DNA of 64,000 bases. Source: Acidobacteriota bacterium (GTDB lineage Bacteria > Acidobacteriota > Vicinamibacteria > Vicinamibacterales > UBA2999). Position 1 is the first letter of the stretch. Every line of letters starts with the position of its first letter. The notes under the pieces were generated by a model. It had not been told where the DNA came from and did no database searches. It saw nothing but the letters and a program-made list of their open reading frames with translations. Location: positions 1 through 64,000 of the forward strand of contig JAUSDY010000122.1 in the NCBI GenBank assembly GCA_030650395.1, read 5' to 3'. Of the stretch, positions 8,815 to 16,448 are shown piece by piece. The translations under genes and the position numbers were made by a program.

Positions 8815-8936
8815 GCGCGTAGCCTAGCGGATCTCCCCCATCTTGTACTCGCGACTCGCATCACTTCCGACGCCCCCTCTTGAGGAACTCGGAGACAACA
8901 ACAACGGTGCAGACGATAATTACCGCCACTAAGAAC

Positions 8937-9650
8937 ATGCCAACATGGAGGCGTCCATTGGATCTTGCTTGGTGGGCAAACCACACCGGCCTTTGGGCCG
9001 CAGTATTCACCGCTCTTGCCGCGTTGCTCGGCGTTGCCTCTTGGGTGTTGTCTGGATGGGTGTCGGATGCCAAGGATGCCGCTCTAGCCAAGTTCCAGGA
9101 CGAGTCGAAAGTGGCTGTCGCAGAGGCTGTGAAAGGCACAGCAGAAGCCATAGAAGGCGCAGCCGTCGCACAAGCGGCAGCGGCGTCTGCCAACGAACGC
9201 ACGAAGGCGCATGAAGTCGAACTACTCAGACAGCAGGAGCGTGCCGCACTTGCCGAAAAGGGCCTGCTTGAACTGAAACAAAAGGTCGAGTGGCGTTCCA
9301 TTGGGCGCACCAACGGAGAGCCGCTAATCGCCGCTCTTCGCGTAGCAAATCCTAAAGGCCCCGTGCGAATCAAATGCGTCTTGGGCGATCCAGAGGGTAA
9401 CGAGTTCGCCACCCAACTAGGTGGACTCCTCGGCGCAGGAGGATGGACGGTTGTTGATACCGAGCAAAGCGTATATGTCGGGGGGAACCCAAAAGGATGG
9501 GGGCTGGCTATCCGATCAAACAACGCACCGCCCGCACATGTCGCTACGCTGCGTTCCGCGTTTGCGATCGCTGGATTCCCGCTGGCTATTATTGAACAGC
9601 CCGATGTCCGCGATGGCGAAGTGGTCATGCTAGTCGGCATCAAACAATAG
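8937..9650 (+). CDS. Unrecognised membrane-anchored coiled-coil protein
   Basis: About 237 residues from ATG 8937; a TTG at 8880 would add 19 residues, and neither has a good ribosome site. One membrane helix (TGLWAAVFTALAALLGVASWVLSG) is followed by a long Ala/Glu/Lys-rich coiled coil (about residues 50-115) and a C-terminal alpha/beta domain (KVEWRSIGRTNGEPLIAALRVANPKG...). The layout resembles cell-envelope sensors or defence effectors with a membrane anchor, but no family is recognised. Confidence 0.6.
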   Translation: MPTWRRPLDLAWWANHTGLWAAVFTALAALLGVASWVLSGWVSDAKDAALAKFQDESKVAVAEAVKGTAEAIEGAAVAQAAAASANERTKAHEVELLRQQERAALAEKGLLELKQKVEWRSIGRTNGEPLIAALRVANPKGPVRIKCVLGDPEGNEFATQLGGLLGAGGWTVVDTEQSVYVGGNPKGWGLAIRSNNAPPAHVATLRSAFAIAGFPLAIIEQPDVRDGEVVMLVGIKQ

Positions 9651-9665
9651 ATACCGATTACGAGA

Positions 9666-9692
9666 ACTAGCCCTGCTGCTGGCGGGGCTAGT
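9666..9692. terminator. Bidirectional hairpin between convergent genes
   Basis: Perfect 8-bp stem ACTAGCCC / GGGCTAGT with an 11-base loop, placed exactly between the stop at 9650 and the opposing stop at 9688. There is no U tract, so terminator function is inferred from position. Confidence 0.5.
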
Positions 9693-10587
9693 CTGCGTAG
9701 TTGTAGGCTTTGCCGCCTACGTTCTTAAAGATCGGCTGTTTAGCAAGGCGCGAGAGTTTGGGGTCGTACTCTCTACAGAAGCCGATTCGCAGAACATCCT
9801 TACCAAAGCCAACCCGGTACCGAATCTGGCCGATAAATACAAGCCTGACGTTGCGGGTTTCGTCGGTGATCATGTTCCAAGCAACGTCTGGGACGGCATT
9901 GATGTCGACCATAAGCTCGTACACATCTCCGGCTTCCACTGGGACGCCAGATTCCCTCCATTCCGAAGCCGGATAGTCAGGCGTTGGCGGCAGGGGGTCT
10001 CCGACTGGGGGCGAGTACACACAGTAGTCTTCAATGAAGCCGCCCTTTCCTCCGAAGTTGCGAAAATAGAAACGGATAAGTGCTTGCGTGTTGGCCTTGA
10101 AGTCGACAGCCTCAATTTGCGTCAAGCCCATTCTTGCTCTCAACGTCATGTAAAGCTGGCGCTCGGCAACCTTCAGGGTGTCCGCCGTCGCCTTGGTCGC
10201 GTCCTCTCTGGCTTGCTTGGCGGTGTCATTGGCTTCGGCGGCAAGCCTGAGCGCTTCTCTCGTCTGATCGTTTTGCGAACGGAATTGGAAGAAAGCGATG
10301 ACGAGCAGCGCGAAGCCGATTATCGTGGCGGCTTTCGTCCAGAAAACCATTTCCCAATCAGCGCGAGTACCGTCGTTGCTTGGTTGCTGGCTTTCGTTTG
10401 GGCTGCCTGTTATTACTGTGGGGCTAACGCTTACGTTCAAGGACACCGGCGGCGGGGGGACTTCCTGAACCTGTGCGGGTACACGTGCCTGGCTTTGTCG
10501 TTGTGCGCTTCCTGGGGGCTGCTGCTGTGATTCCGCAGGCACGGCAACAACGACCGCGAAGAGCAGCGCGAGGAGTCGCGTTATCAT
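9688..10587 (-). CDS. Unrecognised secreted/membrane coiled-coil protein, 299 aa
   Basis: Signal peptide (MITRLLALLFAVVVAVPAES), a Gln/Pro-rich low-complexity stretch to about residue 75, a membrane helix (AATIIGFALLVIAFFQF, about 86-103), a heptad coiled coil (about 104-145), and a C-terminal beta-rich domain ending KPIFKNVGGKAYNYAD in which RIGFCREYD-type strands are visible. The helix-coiled coil-beta layout (FWTKAATIIGFALLVIAFFQF then AERQLYMTLRA) resembles many phage- and island-borne unknowns. Divergent from the small gene at 10601. Confidence 0.65.
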   Translation of the reverse strand: MITRLLALLFAVVVAVPAESQQQPPGSAQRQSQARVPAQVQEVPPPPVSLNVSVSPTVITGSPNESQQPSNDGTRADWEMVFWTKAATIIGFALLVIAFFQFRSQNDQTREALRLAAEANDTAKQAREDATKATADTLKVAERQLYMTLRARMGLTQIEAVDFKANTQALIRFYFRNFGGKGGFIEDYCVYSPPVGDPLPPTPDYPASEWRESGVPVEAGDVYELMVDINAVPDVAWNMITDETRNVRLVFIGQIRYRVGFGKDVLRIGFCREYDPKLSRLAKQPIFKNVGGKAYNYAD

Positions 10588-10600
10588 GGGAGCCGATACT

Positions 10601-10792
10601 ATGGGCCGACCGTCGAAGGAATATCAAGCCTTCCGCAATCTCACGGATCGCCTGCTTTCCGTCTCCAAAGAGACAGTTGATAAGCGCGTGGCCGCTTACA
10701 AGGCCGAGCGCGAACAGATTCCGCGCCAGCAGCGCCCCGGTCGGAATCCGAAGGGCTATCGGAAGCCTTCGGGCCACGGCGAGAAGGAATAA
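10601..10792 (+). CDS. Small basic protein of the MGRPS family
   Basis: 63 residues, very basic, predicted mostly helical with a Pro/Gly/Arg-rich tail (RPGRNPKGYRKPSG). Start taken at ATG 10601 because GGGAG lies 8 bases upstream and the decayed paralogue at 8209 begins at the same Met; an upstream in-frame start (10586) overlaps the divergent gene. It could bind nucleic acid, but that is only inferred from charge. Confidence 0.65.
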   Translation: MGRPSKEYQAFRNLTDRLLSVSKETVDKRVAAYKAEREQIPRQQRPGRNPKGYRKPSGHGEKE

Positions 10793-10815
10793 CGCGGGTC
10801 AGACCGTTCCCGCGT
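10792..10815 (+). terminator. Hairpin after MGRPS gene
   Basis: ACGCGGG / CCCGCGT (7-bp stem, 10-base loop) starts in the stop codon of the upstream small gene. Placement suggests a terminator; no U tract is present. Confidence 0.4.
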
Positions 10816-10889
10816 CGGCTGCTGCAATCAATTCGCTGTACGTCAGACGCTTTCCCACAATTCCGGTAATCAGCAAGGGCCTCGCGGTG

Positions 10890-11090
10890 ATGGACGAATT
10901 GGAGCGGCGCATCGAGCTCGAAGCGCTCGCGTTCGCATTCCCGATTTGCGTCGTCCTGCTGATGACGCTGGGGTTGTTGGAACTGGCGATGCCGCTCAAC
11001 AAAGACGACTGGAGCTATCGCCACGTCTGGGCGATGATGCCCGCGCTGTACTTCATGGGCCTGTGGCGCGCGAAGCGCCGGTATCAATGA
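10890..11090 (+). CDS. Small two-helix membrane protein
   Basis: 66 residues: a short acidic N-terminus MDELERRIELEAL, one strong membrane helix (FPICVVLLMTLGLLELAM) and a second (VWAMMPALYFMGLW), then a basic end. The stop overlaps the following HTH regulator by ATGA, so the two are translationally coupled. Membrane-protein/XRE-like regulator pairs of this form are common; the membrane partner usually has no assigned activity. Confidence 0.75.
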   Translation: MDELERRIELEALAFAFPICVVLLMTLGLLELAMPLNKDDWSYRHVWAMMPALYFMGLWRAKRRYQ

Positions 11091-11311
11091 AGAACCGCTT
11101 GAAGGTCTTGCGCGCGGAGCAGGACTGGTCGCAGGCAGACCTCGCGCAGCGGCTCGACGTGTCGCGCCAGACCATCAACGCAATCGAAACGGGCAAATAC
11201 GATCCCAGCCTCCCGCTGGCGCTGAAGATCGCGCGCCTGTTCGGTCAACAGGTCGAAGCGATCTTCTTCCTGGATGAAGTACCGGCGGCCGAAGCCGAGG
11301 TGGTTATCTAG
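11087..11311 (+). CDS. XRE/Cro-CI family transcriptional regulator
   Basis: 74 residues, essentially a single HTH_3 domain: LKVLRAEQDWSQADLAQRLDVSRQTINAIETGKYDPSLPLALKIARLF with the recognition helix SRQTINAIE, then an acidic tail. This matches the short YozG/PbsX-like regulators that start MKNRLKVLRAE. ATG at 11087 overlaps the upstream stop (ATGA). It probably regulates this two-gene operon. Confidence 0.9.
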   Translation: MKNRLKVLRAEQDWSQADLAQRLDVSRQTINAIETGKYDPSLPLALKIARLFGQQVEAIFFLDEVPAAEAEVVI

Positions 11312-12470
11312 AGAAGTTGATCAGCCAGTCAGATCGGCCGCTCATGAAAAAGCGCGCGGATGCGCCGGCGAGCTTGTCCGTGCCGGTCCTAGGTGATGTG
11401 CCGACAACTTGCGGGTACCACTTGCCGCCGTTCAGAATCTTCTGCGGCGCCGACCACAGCGACGGGTCGTCGAGCCGCGGCGCGAACGACAGGTAGATGC
11501 CTTCCTGCGTGTAGCTCTCGTCCCTGGCGCGATTGAGCAGCATCACGTAGTGCTCGATGGCGGTGTTCCAATGCACCGCGGGGCCCCAGAACGCATCGAC
11601 CCTGCCGTCGGCGTCGTGCCACGGCTGCGAGGTGGCGACCAGCGGCGTCGCCGCCGGATAGCTCCACTCGATCCTTCTCCCCATCATGCCGGGCACCGCA
11701 ATGAATTCGCGCTGGCCCGCATTGCGCTCCCACGTGCCGGCGCGCCAGATTGAGATGCGGCCGGCGGGCCGATCGCGATCGGCCCACTGCAGCCGCGCCA
11801 CCGCCACGCCTTGCGCGTCTTGCTGTTTCTGATACTGGCTGTAGAACAGGTAGAGGTACTTCTTGTCGGCGTCGAGCATCACGCTCAAGTCGCCGACGCC
11901 GCCGATCACGTACCTGTTGGGCGAATCGCACGCCGTCGTATCGGGCGTGGCCTGCAGCACGATGCCGAGGTTCTGCCACGTGCGGCCGCGGTCGAACGAT
12001 TTGGCCGCGCCGATGCGCGCGACCGCGCGATCGAGACGCCCGCATGCCTCGGCCGGCCACTCGTTATGGTAGAAGCCGTACCACGTCTCGACCTCGTCGC
12101 TGACCACCGCCTCCATCCACACCGCGTGGCCAGGGTGTGGGAGCAGCGATACTTGGGCGGTGCCGCCTAGCCGATCGATCGACGATCCGTTGGCAATGCG
12201 CGGTATGCCCGAATGCGAGGTCATCGCAAAGAGCTTGTGCTGCCCGTCCTCGAGGTCCCAGACCAGCGGGCTGTTGGAATCCACCGTGCCTGGAAGCAGG
12301 AGGACCGGGGCGGCGGAAAGGGTGGCCCTCGGCATCGGGGCCGCGGCCGACGAGGTGAAGTCGCCGTGGGGCCCCGGCAGCACGGTCGCGCCGAGGATGA
12401 GCGCTAGTGCAACAGCAGTCTTGCGTAAGGACACACTAGTCCTACGGCTGAGACCGGCGATTCGTTTCAT
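11304..12470 (-). CDS. Secreted five-bladed propeller, glycosidase-like
   Basis: About 388 residues with a signal peptide (MKRIAGLSRRTSVSLRKTAVALALILGATVLPGP). The body has repeated Asp-box and propeller-like strands (SFDRGRTWQNLG is an Asp-box, and YLYLFYSQYQ, WNTAIEHYVMLLNRA, GIYLSFAPRLDDPSLWSAP are typical of five-bladed glycoside hydrolase-like folds). Start placed at ATG 12470 rather than TTG 12491. The end overlaps the 3' end of the convergent HTH gene by 8 bp. Substrate unknown. Confidence 0.65.
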   Translation of the reverse strand: MKRIAGLSRRTSVSLRKTAVALALILGATVLPGPHGDFTSSAAAPMPRATLSAAPVLLLPGTVDSNSPLVWDLEDGQHKLFAMTSHSGIPRIANGSSIDRLGGTAQVSLLPHPGHAVWMEAVVSDEVETWYGFYHNEWPAEACGRLDRAVARIGAAKSFDRGRTWQNLGIVLQATPDTTACDSPNRYVIGGVGDLSVMLDADKKYLYLFYSQYQKQQDAQGVAVARLQWADRDRPAGRISIWRAGTWERNAGQREFIAVPGMMGRRIEWSYPAATPLVATSQPWHDADGRVDAFWGPAVHWNTAIEHYVMLLNRARDESYTQEGIYLSFAPRLDDPSLWSAPQKILNGGKWYPQVVGTSPRTGTDKLAGASARFFMSGRSDWLINFSR

Positions 12471-12562
12471 GGCGGCGGCTCTGCCGTTCAAAAAAACAGC
12501 GAAATGGGCGCGAATCGCCTCGAGATCGACGCGGTGCCGGGCCGTCAGGCTGGAACGTGAAA

Positions 12563-12697
12563 GCTAGGTGCGGCCTGAAACTAGGTGCGTACAGTGCGTA
12601 CAGTTCCTAACGTGCCTAGGGGAAGGTGCCAAGGCACTCTAGGCACCCAAGCACTGTACGCACCCTTGGAACCGTACGCACTGTACGCACCTTGTTT
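12563..12697. repeat. Long inverted repeat of GTGCGTACAGT words
   Basis: The left arm begins AGGTGCGTACAGTGCGTAC (about 12582) and the right arm ends with its near-perfect complement at about 12690, with further GTGCC/GGCAC words between, so the whole block can fold as a long imperfect hairpin. It lies directly after the stop of the double VOC gene and shares vocabulary with 5951-6022. Confidence 0.65.
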
Positions 12698-13609
12698 CTA
12701 TTGACCGGGTTTTAGTCCCGGGCGTTCCACCAGTTCAATTCGCGCGCCGTTGGGTCCTGCCACATAGGCAAAATTAATCGGCGGGCCGTTGGGCAGCGTC
12801 AGCGGCCGCGGCTCGCTCGTGGCAACCACGCCCTTCGCCTTCAGCTCGTTGATCGTGTCGGCCAGCGGCGTGACCGACCGCCAGCCGATGTGATCGATCG
12901 CGTGGCCGATGCTCGGCACCGCCTCGCCCTTCTGCACCAGGATCCACATGCTGCTGAAGCCGTCGGCGTCGTAGCGCACGGCGTCGATCCGGCCCTTGAG
13001 CTGCTGGCGCTTGCCGCCGAACTTGTCGAGCAGCCACGTGATCACTTCTTCGGGATTCGGTCCGCGCATGTGGATGTGATGCAGGCCGAGCAGCTCGGCG
13101 TCCTGGACCACTTCGATGCGCGTGCCCCACGGGTCTTCGACAAACGCGAGCTTGAAGAGGCCGGGCACATCGCGCGCCGGCGTCGTGATCTTCACGCCGG
13201 CGGCCTCGAGCTCCGTCATCTTCGCGTCGAGGTCGGCGACCGAAAAGCCGATGTGGTCGATGGCGGTGCCGGCGCTCGGCTGGGCCTCGGCCTTCGACCG
13301 TAAAAACATCAGCCGCGTGCTGCCGTACATGATGCGGTCGGGCGCCTCGGTGATGCGCCGCCCTCCGGTCATGTTCTTCTCGTACCACGCCGACGCCACC
13401 GCCGGATCTGGCACGTTGAGGTGAATGTGATCGTAAGGAATCGTCGGGGTTTGCGCCCCGGTCTCCACCCCACCACGCAAAGTCCGCGTGGCGGGGGCCC
13501 CGGTCTCCACCCCACCACGCAAAGTCCGCGTGGCGGGGGCCCCGGCATGAAGGCTCACGAGGCCAAGCACAAGGCCGGCCAGAATAGATGCGCGTCGCAG
13601 GTTTCTCAT
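12698..13609 (-). CDS. Secreted protein with two VOC (glyoxalase-fold) domains
   Basis: 303 residues: signal peptide MRNLRRASILAGLVLGLVSLHAG, then two betaalphabetabetabeta VOC modules (IPYDHIHLNVPDPAVASAWYEKN... and LLGLHHIHMRGPNPEEVITWLLDKF...), each with the DHIG motif (AIDHIGFSVADL and AIDHIGWRSVTPL) and a terminal Glu (RIEVVQD, RIELVERPG), the usual metal-ligand positions. Substrate unknown; the family covers dioxygenases, lyases and resistance proteins. Odd feature: between the signal peptide and the first domain a 14-residue unit (GAPATRTLRGGVET) is duplicated exactly by a 42-bp DNA tandem repeat. Confidence 0.8.
   Translation of the reverse strand: MRNLRRASILAGLVLGLVSLHAGAPATRTLRGGVETGAPATRTLRGGVETGAQTPTIPYDHIHLNVPDPAVASAWYEKNMTGGRRITEAPDRIMYGSTRLMFLRSKAEAQPSAGTAIDHIGFSVADLDAKMTELEAAGVKITTPARDVPGLFKLAFVEDPWGTRIEVVQDAELLGLHHIHMRGPNPEEVITWLLDKFGGKRQQLKGRIDAVRYDADGFSSMWILVQKGEAVPSIGHAIDHIGWRSVTPLADTINELKAKGVVATSEPRPLTLPNGPPINFAYVAGPNGARIELVERPGLKPGQ
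13456..13539. repeat. 42-bp tandem duplication inside the VOC gene
   Basis: Two adjacent 42-bp units (13456-13497 and 13498-13539) contain the words CCACCACGCAAAGTCCGCG and GTGGCGGGGG. The unit is in frame. A related but diverged sequence (CACACAGATTTTGCGAG...GGCGGGGA) is at about 60436-60480, suggesting a dispersed element family. Confidence 0.75.
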
Positions 13610-13663
13610 GGCGGGCTAACGATATCATGCGTATGCTGGGCCGGTTGCGGCGGGAGGGTCTGG

Positions 13664-14206
13664 TTGAAACGATTCGGCGTCGTCATTTGTCTTCTGGTTG
13701 CTGTGGGTTTCGTTACGCTGTCGGCACAGACGCGGATTTTCACCAACCCTCGTCCCGAGCCGTACTTCAAGGCGCTGTTTCCGTCGGCGGTCGCGTTCTC
13801 GACCTTTGGCGGCACGCCGCTTCATTACAAGGCCTACGGCGTCGATCCGAAAGCCAACCCGTCGGCGCCGCCGATCGGCTACATCTTCTGGACCACCGAC
13901 GTCGTGCCGCAGGAGCGCGGCTACCATGGCCCGATTCATCTGTTGCTGGGCATGGACCCGCACGGCGTGATCGCCGGCGCGGTGATGGATTACAACTCCG
14001 AGCCGTACGGGTATTTCTCGGTCGACCCGCCGAAGTTCGTCGAGCAGCTCAAGGGCAAGGGCGTGCGTGACCCGTTTCGCGTCGGCGATGACATTGCCGC
14101 GGTGTCGCGCGCGTCGATCACCATGAACAGCGCGGCGCGCGCCGTCCGCGACGCCACCCGCGGCATGGCCAAGGCCTTCCTGACGCCGGCGCAGATCAAG
14201 CCGTGA
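13664..14206 (+). CDS. Exported FMN-binding domain protein (NosR N-domain-like)
   Basis: About 180 residues from TTG 13664, chosen because GGGAGG lies 7 bases upstream. Signal peptide LKRFGVVICLLVAVGFVTLSAQ. The mature part resembles the NosR/RnfG FMN-binding domain: partner strands GYIFWTTDVV, GPIHLLLGMDPHGVIAGAVM, and a candidate flavinylation segment SRASITMNSAA, comparable to the [S/T]GAT-x-[S/T] motif in which ApbE attaches FMN to a Thr. The stop overlaps the polyferredoxin gene at 14206, and ApbE is encoded 4 kb away. Inferred role: periplasmic flavin electron carrier. Confidence 0.72.
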   Translation: MKRFGVVICLLVAVGFVTLSAQTRIFTNPRPEPYFKALFPSAVAFSTFGGTPLHYKAYGVDPKANPSAPPIGYIFWTTDVVPQERGYHGPIHLLLGMDPHGVIAGAVMDYNSEPYGYFSVDPPKFVEQLKGKGVRDPFRVGDDIAAVSRASITMNSAARAVRDATRGMAKAFLTPAQIKP

Positions 14207-15114
14207 TGCCCGCCCTGAGCGGAGTCGAAGGGCAGCCGGCGCCCGATCCCTGGGGATTCGAGGATGAAACCGTCGAGACCTGGGCCGACATTCTCGGTCC
14301 TCAATATCTCGACCTCGCGCTGCTGGCGGCGTTCATCGTGCTGGCGTTGGTCAGCTTCAAGCGCAAGAGCGTGCCGCTCAAGTTCGTCACCTTCGCGGCG
14401 GCGATCGGCTACCTGGGCTTCGTCAAGAGCTACCTGATTTCGATCACCAACATCTTCAGCGTGCTCGACTGGAACCTGCCGGTCGTGAGATACAACCTGG
14501 CCTGGTACCTCTTCTTCGGATTCACCGTGGTGTCGACGGTGTTGTGGGGCCGGCTCTACTGCGGCCGCGTCTGCGCCTACGGCGCGCTCACGCAGACGCT
14601 CGATGTGGTGATCCCGAGGCGGTTTCGTTTCGAAGTGCCGCGGGCCATCGAAAAGCGCGCCGCCTGGATCAAGTTCGGCATCCTGTTCGGCGTGATCGGC
14701 TATTACCTGGTGACGCGCGACATGCTGATCTATCAGTACGTCGAGCCGTTCTGGATGTTCGGCCTGTTCGGCACGACCAAGATGTGGCTCGCGCTGGGAG
14801 TGTTGCTGGCGGCCACCGTGTTCGTCCGCAATCTCTACTGCCGCTTCCTGTGCCCGGTCGGCGCCACGCTCGGGTTGATGTCGTACCTGACGGTGTTCCG
14901 GATCAAGCGCTGGTCCGAATGCAACACCTGCAAGATCTGCGAGAAGGCGTGCCAGTGGGGCGCCATCGAAGGGCCGAAGATCGTGATGACCGAATGCGTG
15001 CGCTGCGATGACTGCGAGCGGCTCTACGCCGACACCGCGATCTGCCCGCACTGGCGGATCATCGACTACAACTCGAAGAAGATCGCCATCCTCCCGTTGC
15101 AGCCGGTGCAGTAG
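14206..15114 (+). CDS. NosR/NapH-like membrane polyferredoxin
   Basis: About 302 residues. Several membrane helices surround two CxxxC(P) loops (YCGRVCAYG near residue 118 and CRFLCPVGA near 212), the four-cysteine motifs of the NosR/NapH/CcoG-type membrane domain, followed by a cytoplasmic ferredoxin-like tail with CNTCKICEKAC and CVRCDDC...CPHW. It would move electrons across the membrane to or from the FMN protein encoded just upstream; together they look like NosR split into two genes. No nosZ or nos accessory gene is present here. Its N-terminus (PALSGVEG) is encoded by the CCCTGAGC..GTCGAAGGG element. Confidence 0.78.
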   Translation: MPALSGVEGQPAPDPWGFEDETVETWADILGPQYLDLALLAAFIVLALVSFKRKSVPLKFVTFAAAIGYLGFVKSYLISITNIFSVLDWNLPVVRYNLAWYLFFGFTVVSTVLWGRLYCGRVCAYGALTQTLDVVIPRRFRFEVPRAIEKRAAWIKFGILFGVIGYYLVTRDMLIYQYVEPFWMFGLFGTTKMWLALGVLLAATVFVRNLYCRFLCPVGATLGLMSYLTVFRIKRWSECNTCKICEKACQWGAIEGPKIVMTECVRCDDCERLYADTAICPHWRIIDYNSKKIAILPLQPVQ

Positions 15115-15162
15115 AAAAATACTCCTGAGCTCCTGGCCTCCTGTTCTATAGAATTCAGCCCG

Positions 15163-16434
15163 ATGACAACAGCAGCCGTTCCGGCCAAATCGCGCATTTC
15201 CCCGACCATGCAGATCATGATCGGCTTGGTGGTCGGCCTGATCGTCGGCTACATCATCAGCACCTTCGACGACGCCACCGCCATCTATTACGCCAACATC
15301 ATCCGGCCGTTCAGCCAGATCTTCATCCGGATGATCCGGATGCTGATCGCGCCGCTGCTGTTCGGCACGCTGGTGGCGGGCATCGCCGGCGCCGGCCACT
15401 TCAAGGACGTCGGCCGCATGGGCCTGCGCGCCATCATCTACTTCGAGGTCGTCACGACGCTGGCCCTTTTTATCGGTCTCGCGGCGGTCAACATCCTGAA
15501 ACCCGGCGTCGGCGTCGTGCTGCCGGAAACGTCGGGCGCGCCGCCCGTGGCGGCGGTCGCGCAAACGTGGGACCAGATCCTGCTGCACCTGGTGCCAACC
15601 TCGATCATCGAGGCGATGGCGACCGGCGACATCCTGCAGATCGTGGTGTTCAGCATCGTGTTCGCCATCGGCCTTGGCATGGTCGGCGAGAAGGGCCGGC
15701 CGATGATCGCCTGGTGCGAGGCGCTGACCGAGGCGATGTTCAAGGTCACCAACATCGTGATGTTGTACGCGCCGATCGGCGTCGGCGCGGCGATTGCCTA
15801 CACCATCGGCGTGAGCGGGATGCAGGTGCTGCGAAACCTCGCCTTCATGATCTTGGCGCTGTATGTGGCGCTCGCGGCCTTCTATCTCCTGGTACTGATC
15901 CCGGTGATGCTGATGTTCCGCATCCCGATCGTCGCGTTCTTCAAGGCCATCAAGGAGCCGGCGCTGATCGCGTTCTCAACCACGTCAAGCGAAGCCGCCC
16001 TGCCGCGGGCGATGGAATGCGTCGAAGCGTTCGGCGTGCCGCGCCGCATTGTCTCGTTCATCCTCCCGCTCGGCTACAGCTTCAACCTCGACGGCACCAC
16101 GCTCTACCTGTCGCTGGCGTCAGTGTTCATCGCGCAGGCCGGAGGCATTGAGCTGACCGTCGGCCAGCAGATCATCATGATGCTGACGCTGATGCTGACC
16201 AGCAAAGGCGTGGCCGGCGTGCCGCGCGCGGCGCTCGTGATCCTGGCGGCCACGGTCGCGACCTTCAACCTGCCGCTCGAAGGCGTGGCGCTGGTCCTCG
16301 GCGTCGACGCCTTGATGGACATGGGCCGCACCATGACCAACGTGATCGGCAACTGCCTGGCGTCGGTCGTCGTCGCGAAGTGGGAAGGGGAGTTTAGGGA
16401 ATCTCAGATCTCAGATGGCAGATCTCAGATTTAG
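15163..16434 (+). CDS. Dicarboxylate/amino acid:cation symporter (DAACS family)
   Basis: 423-residue GltP/DctA-type secondary transporter with eight membrane helices and re-entrant loops. It has the serine-rich hairpin FSTTSSEAALP (about 268-278) and SFILPLGYSFNLDGTTLY (NLDGT signature, about 296-313) that bind substrate and Na+/H+. It probably imports C4-dicarboxylates or glutamate/aspartate. It starts 48 bp after the polyferredoxin gene, same strand. The last residues (ESQISDGRSQI) are encoded by the intergenic CAGATCTCAGAT word repeat and are not part of the conserved protein. Confidence 0.9.
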   Translation: MTTAAVPAKSRISPTMQIMIGLVVGLIVGYIISTFDDATAIYYANIIRPFSQIFIRMIRMLIAPLLFGTLVAGIAGAGHFKDVGRMGLRAIIYFEVVTTLALFIGLAAVNILKPGVGVVLPETSGAPPVAAVAQTWDQILLHLVPTSIIEAMATGDILQIVVFSIVFAIGLGMVGEKGRPMIAWCEALTEAMFKVTNIVMLYAPIGVGAAIAYTIGVSGMQVLRNLAFMILALYVALAAFYLLVLIPVMLMFRIPIVAFFKAIKEPALIAFSTTSSEAALPRAMECVEAFGVPRRIVSFILPLGYSFNLDGTTLYLSLASVFIAQAGGIELTVGQQIIMMLTLMLTSKGVAGVPRAALVILAATVATFNLPLEGVALVLGVDALMDMGRTMTNVIGNCLASVVVAKWEGEFRESQISDGRSQI

Positions 16435-16448
16435 TGCCAGAGTCAGAT
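16398..16448. repeat. CAGATCTCAGAT word repeat
   Basis: Direct repeats of ATCTCAGAT, AGATCTCAGAT and GTGCCAGAGTCAGATTTA run from the end of the symporter gene to the convergent gltS stop. Part is translated as the symporter tail. Confidence 0.55.

Noticed and set aside
10799-11002. Minus-strand frame ending LLITGIVGKRLTYSELIAAADAGTV
   Set aside because: The end looks protein-like, but the frame is antisense to the 66-aa membrane protein, has no start context and no recognised family; possibly a tiny gene remnant.
13664-15114. Nitrous oxide reduction locus
   Set aside because: NosR-like domains are present but split, and no nosZ, nosD, nosF, nosY or nosL lies in the window.
13990-15588. 532-codon minus-strand frame rich in His, Arg, Asp
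   Set aside because: It is antisense to the FMN-binding, polyferredoxin and symporter genes, whose motifs are unmistakable; composition is typical of high-GC shadow reading.
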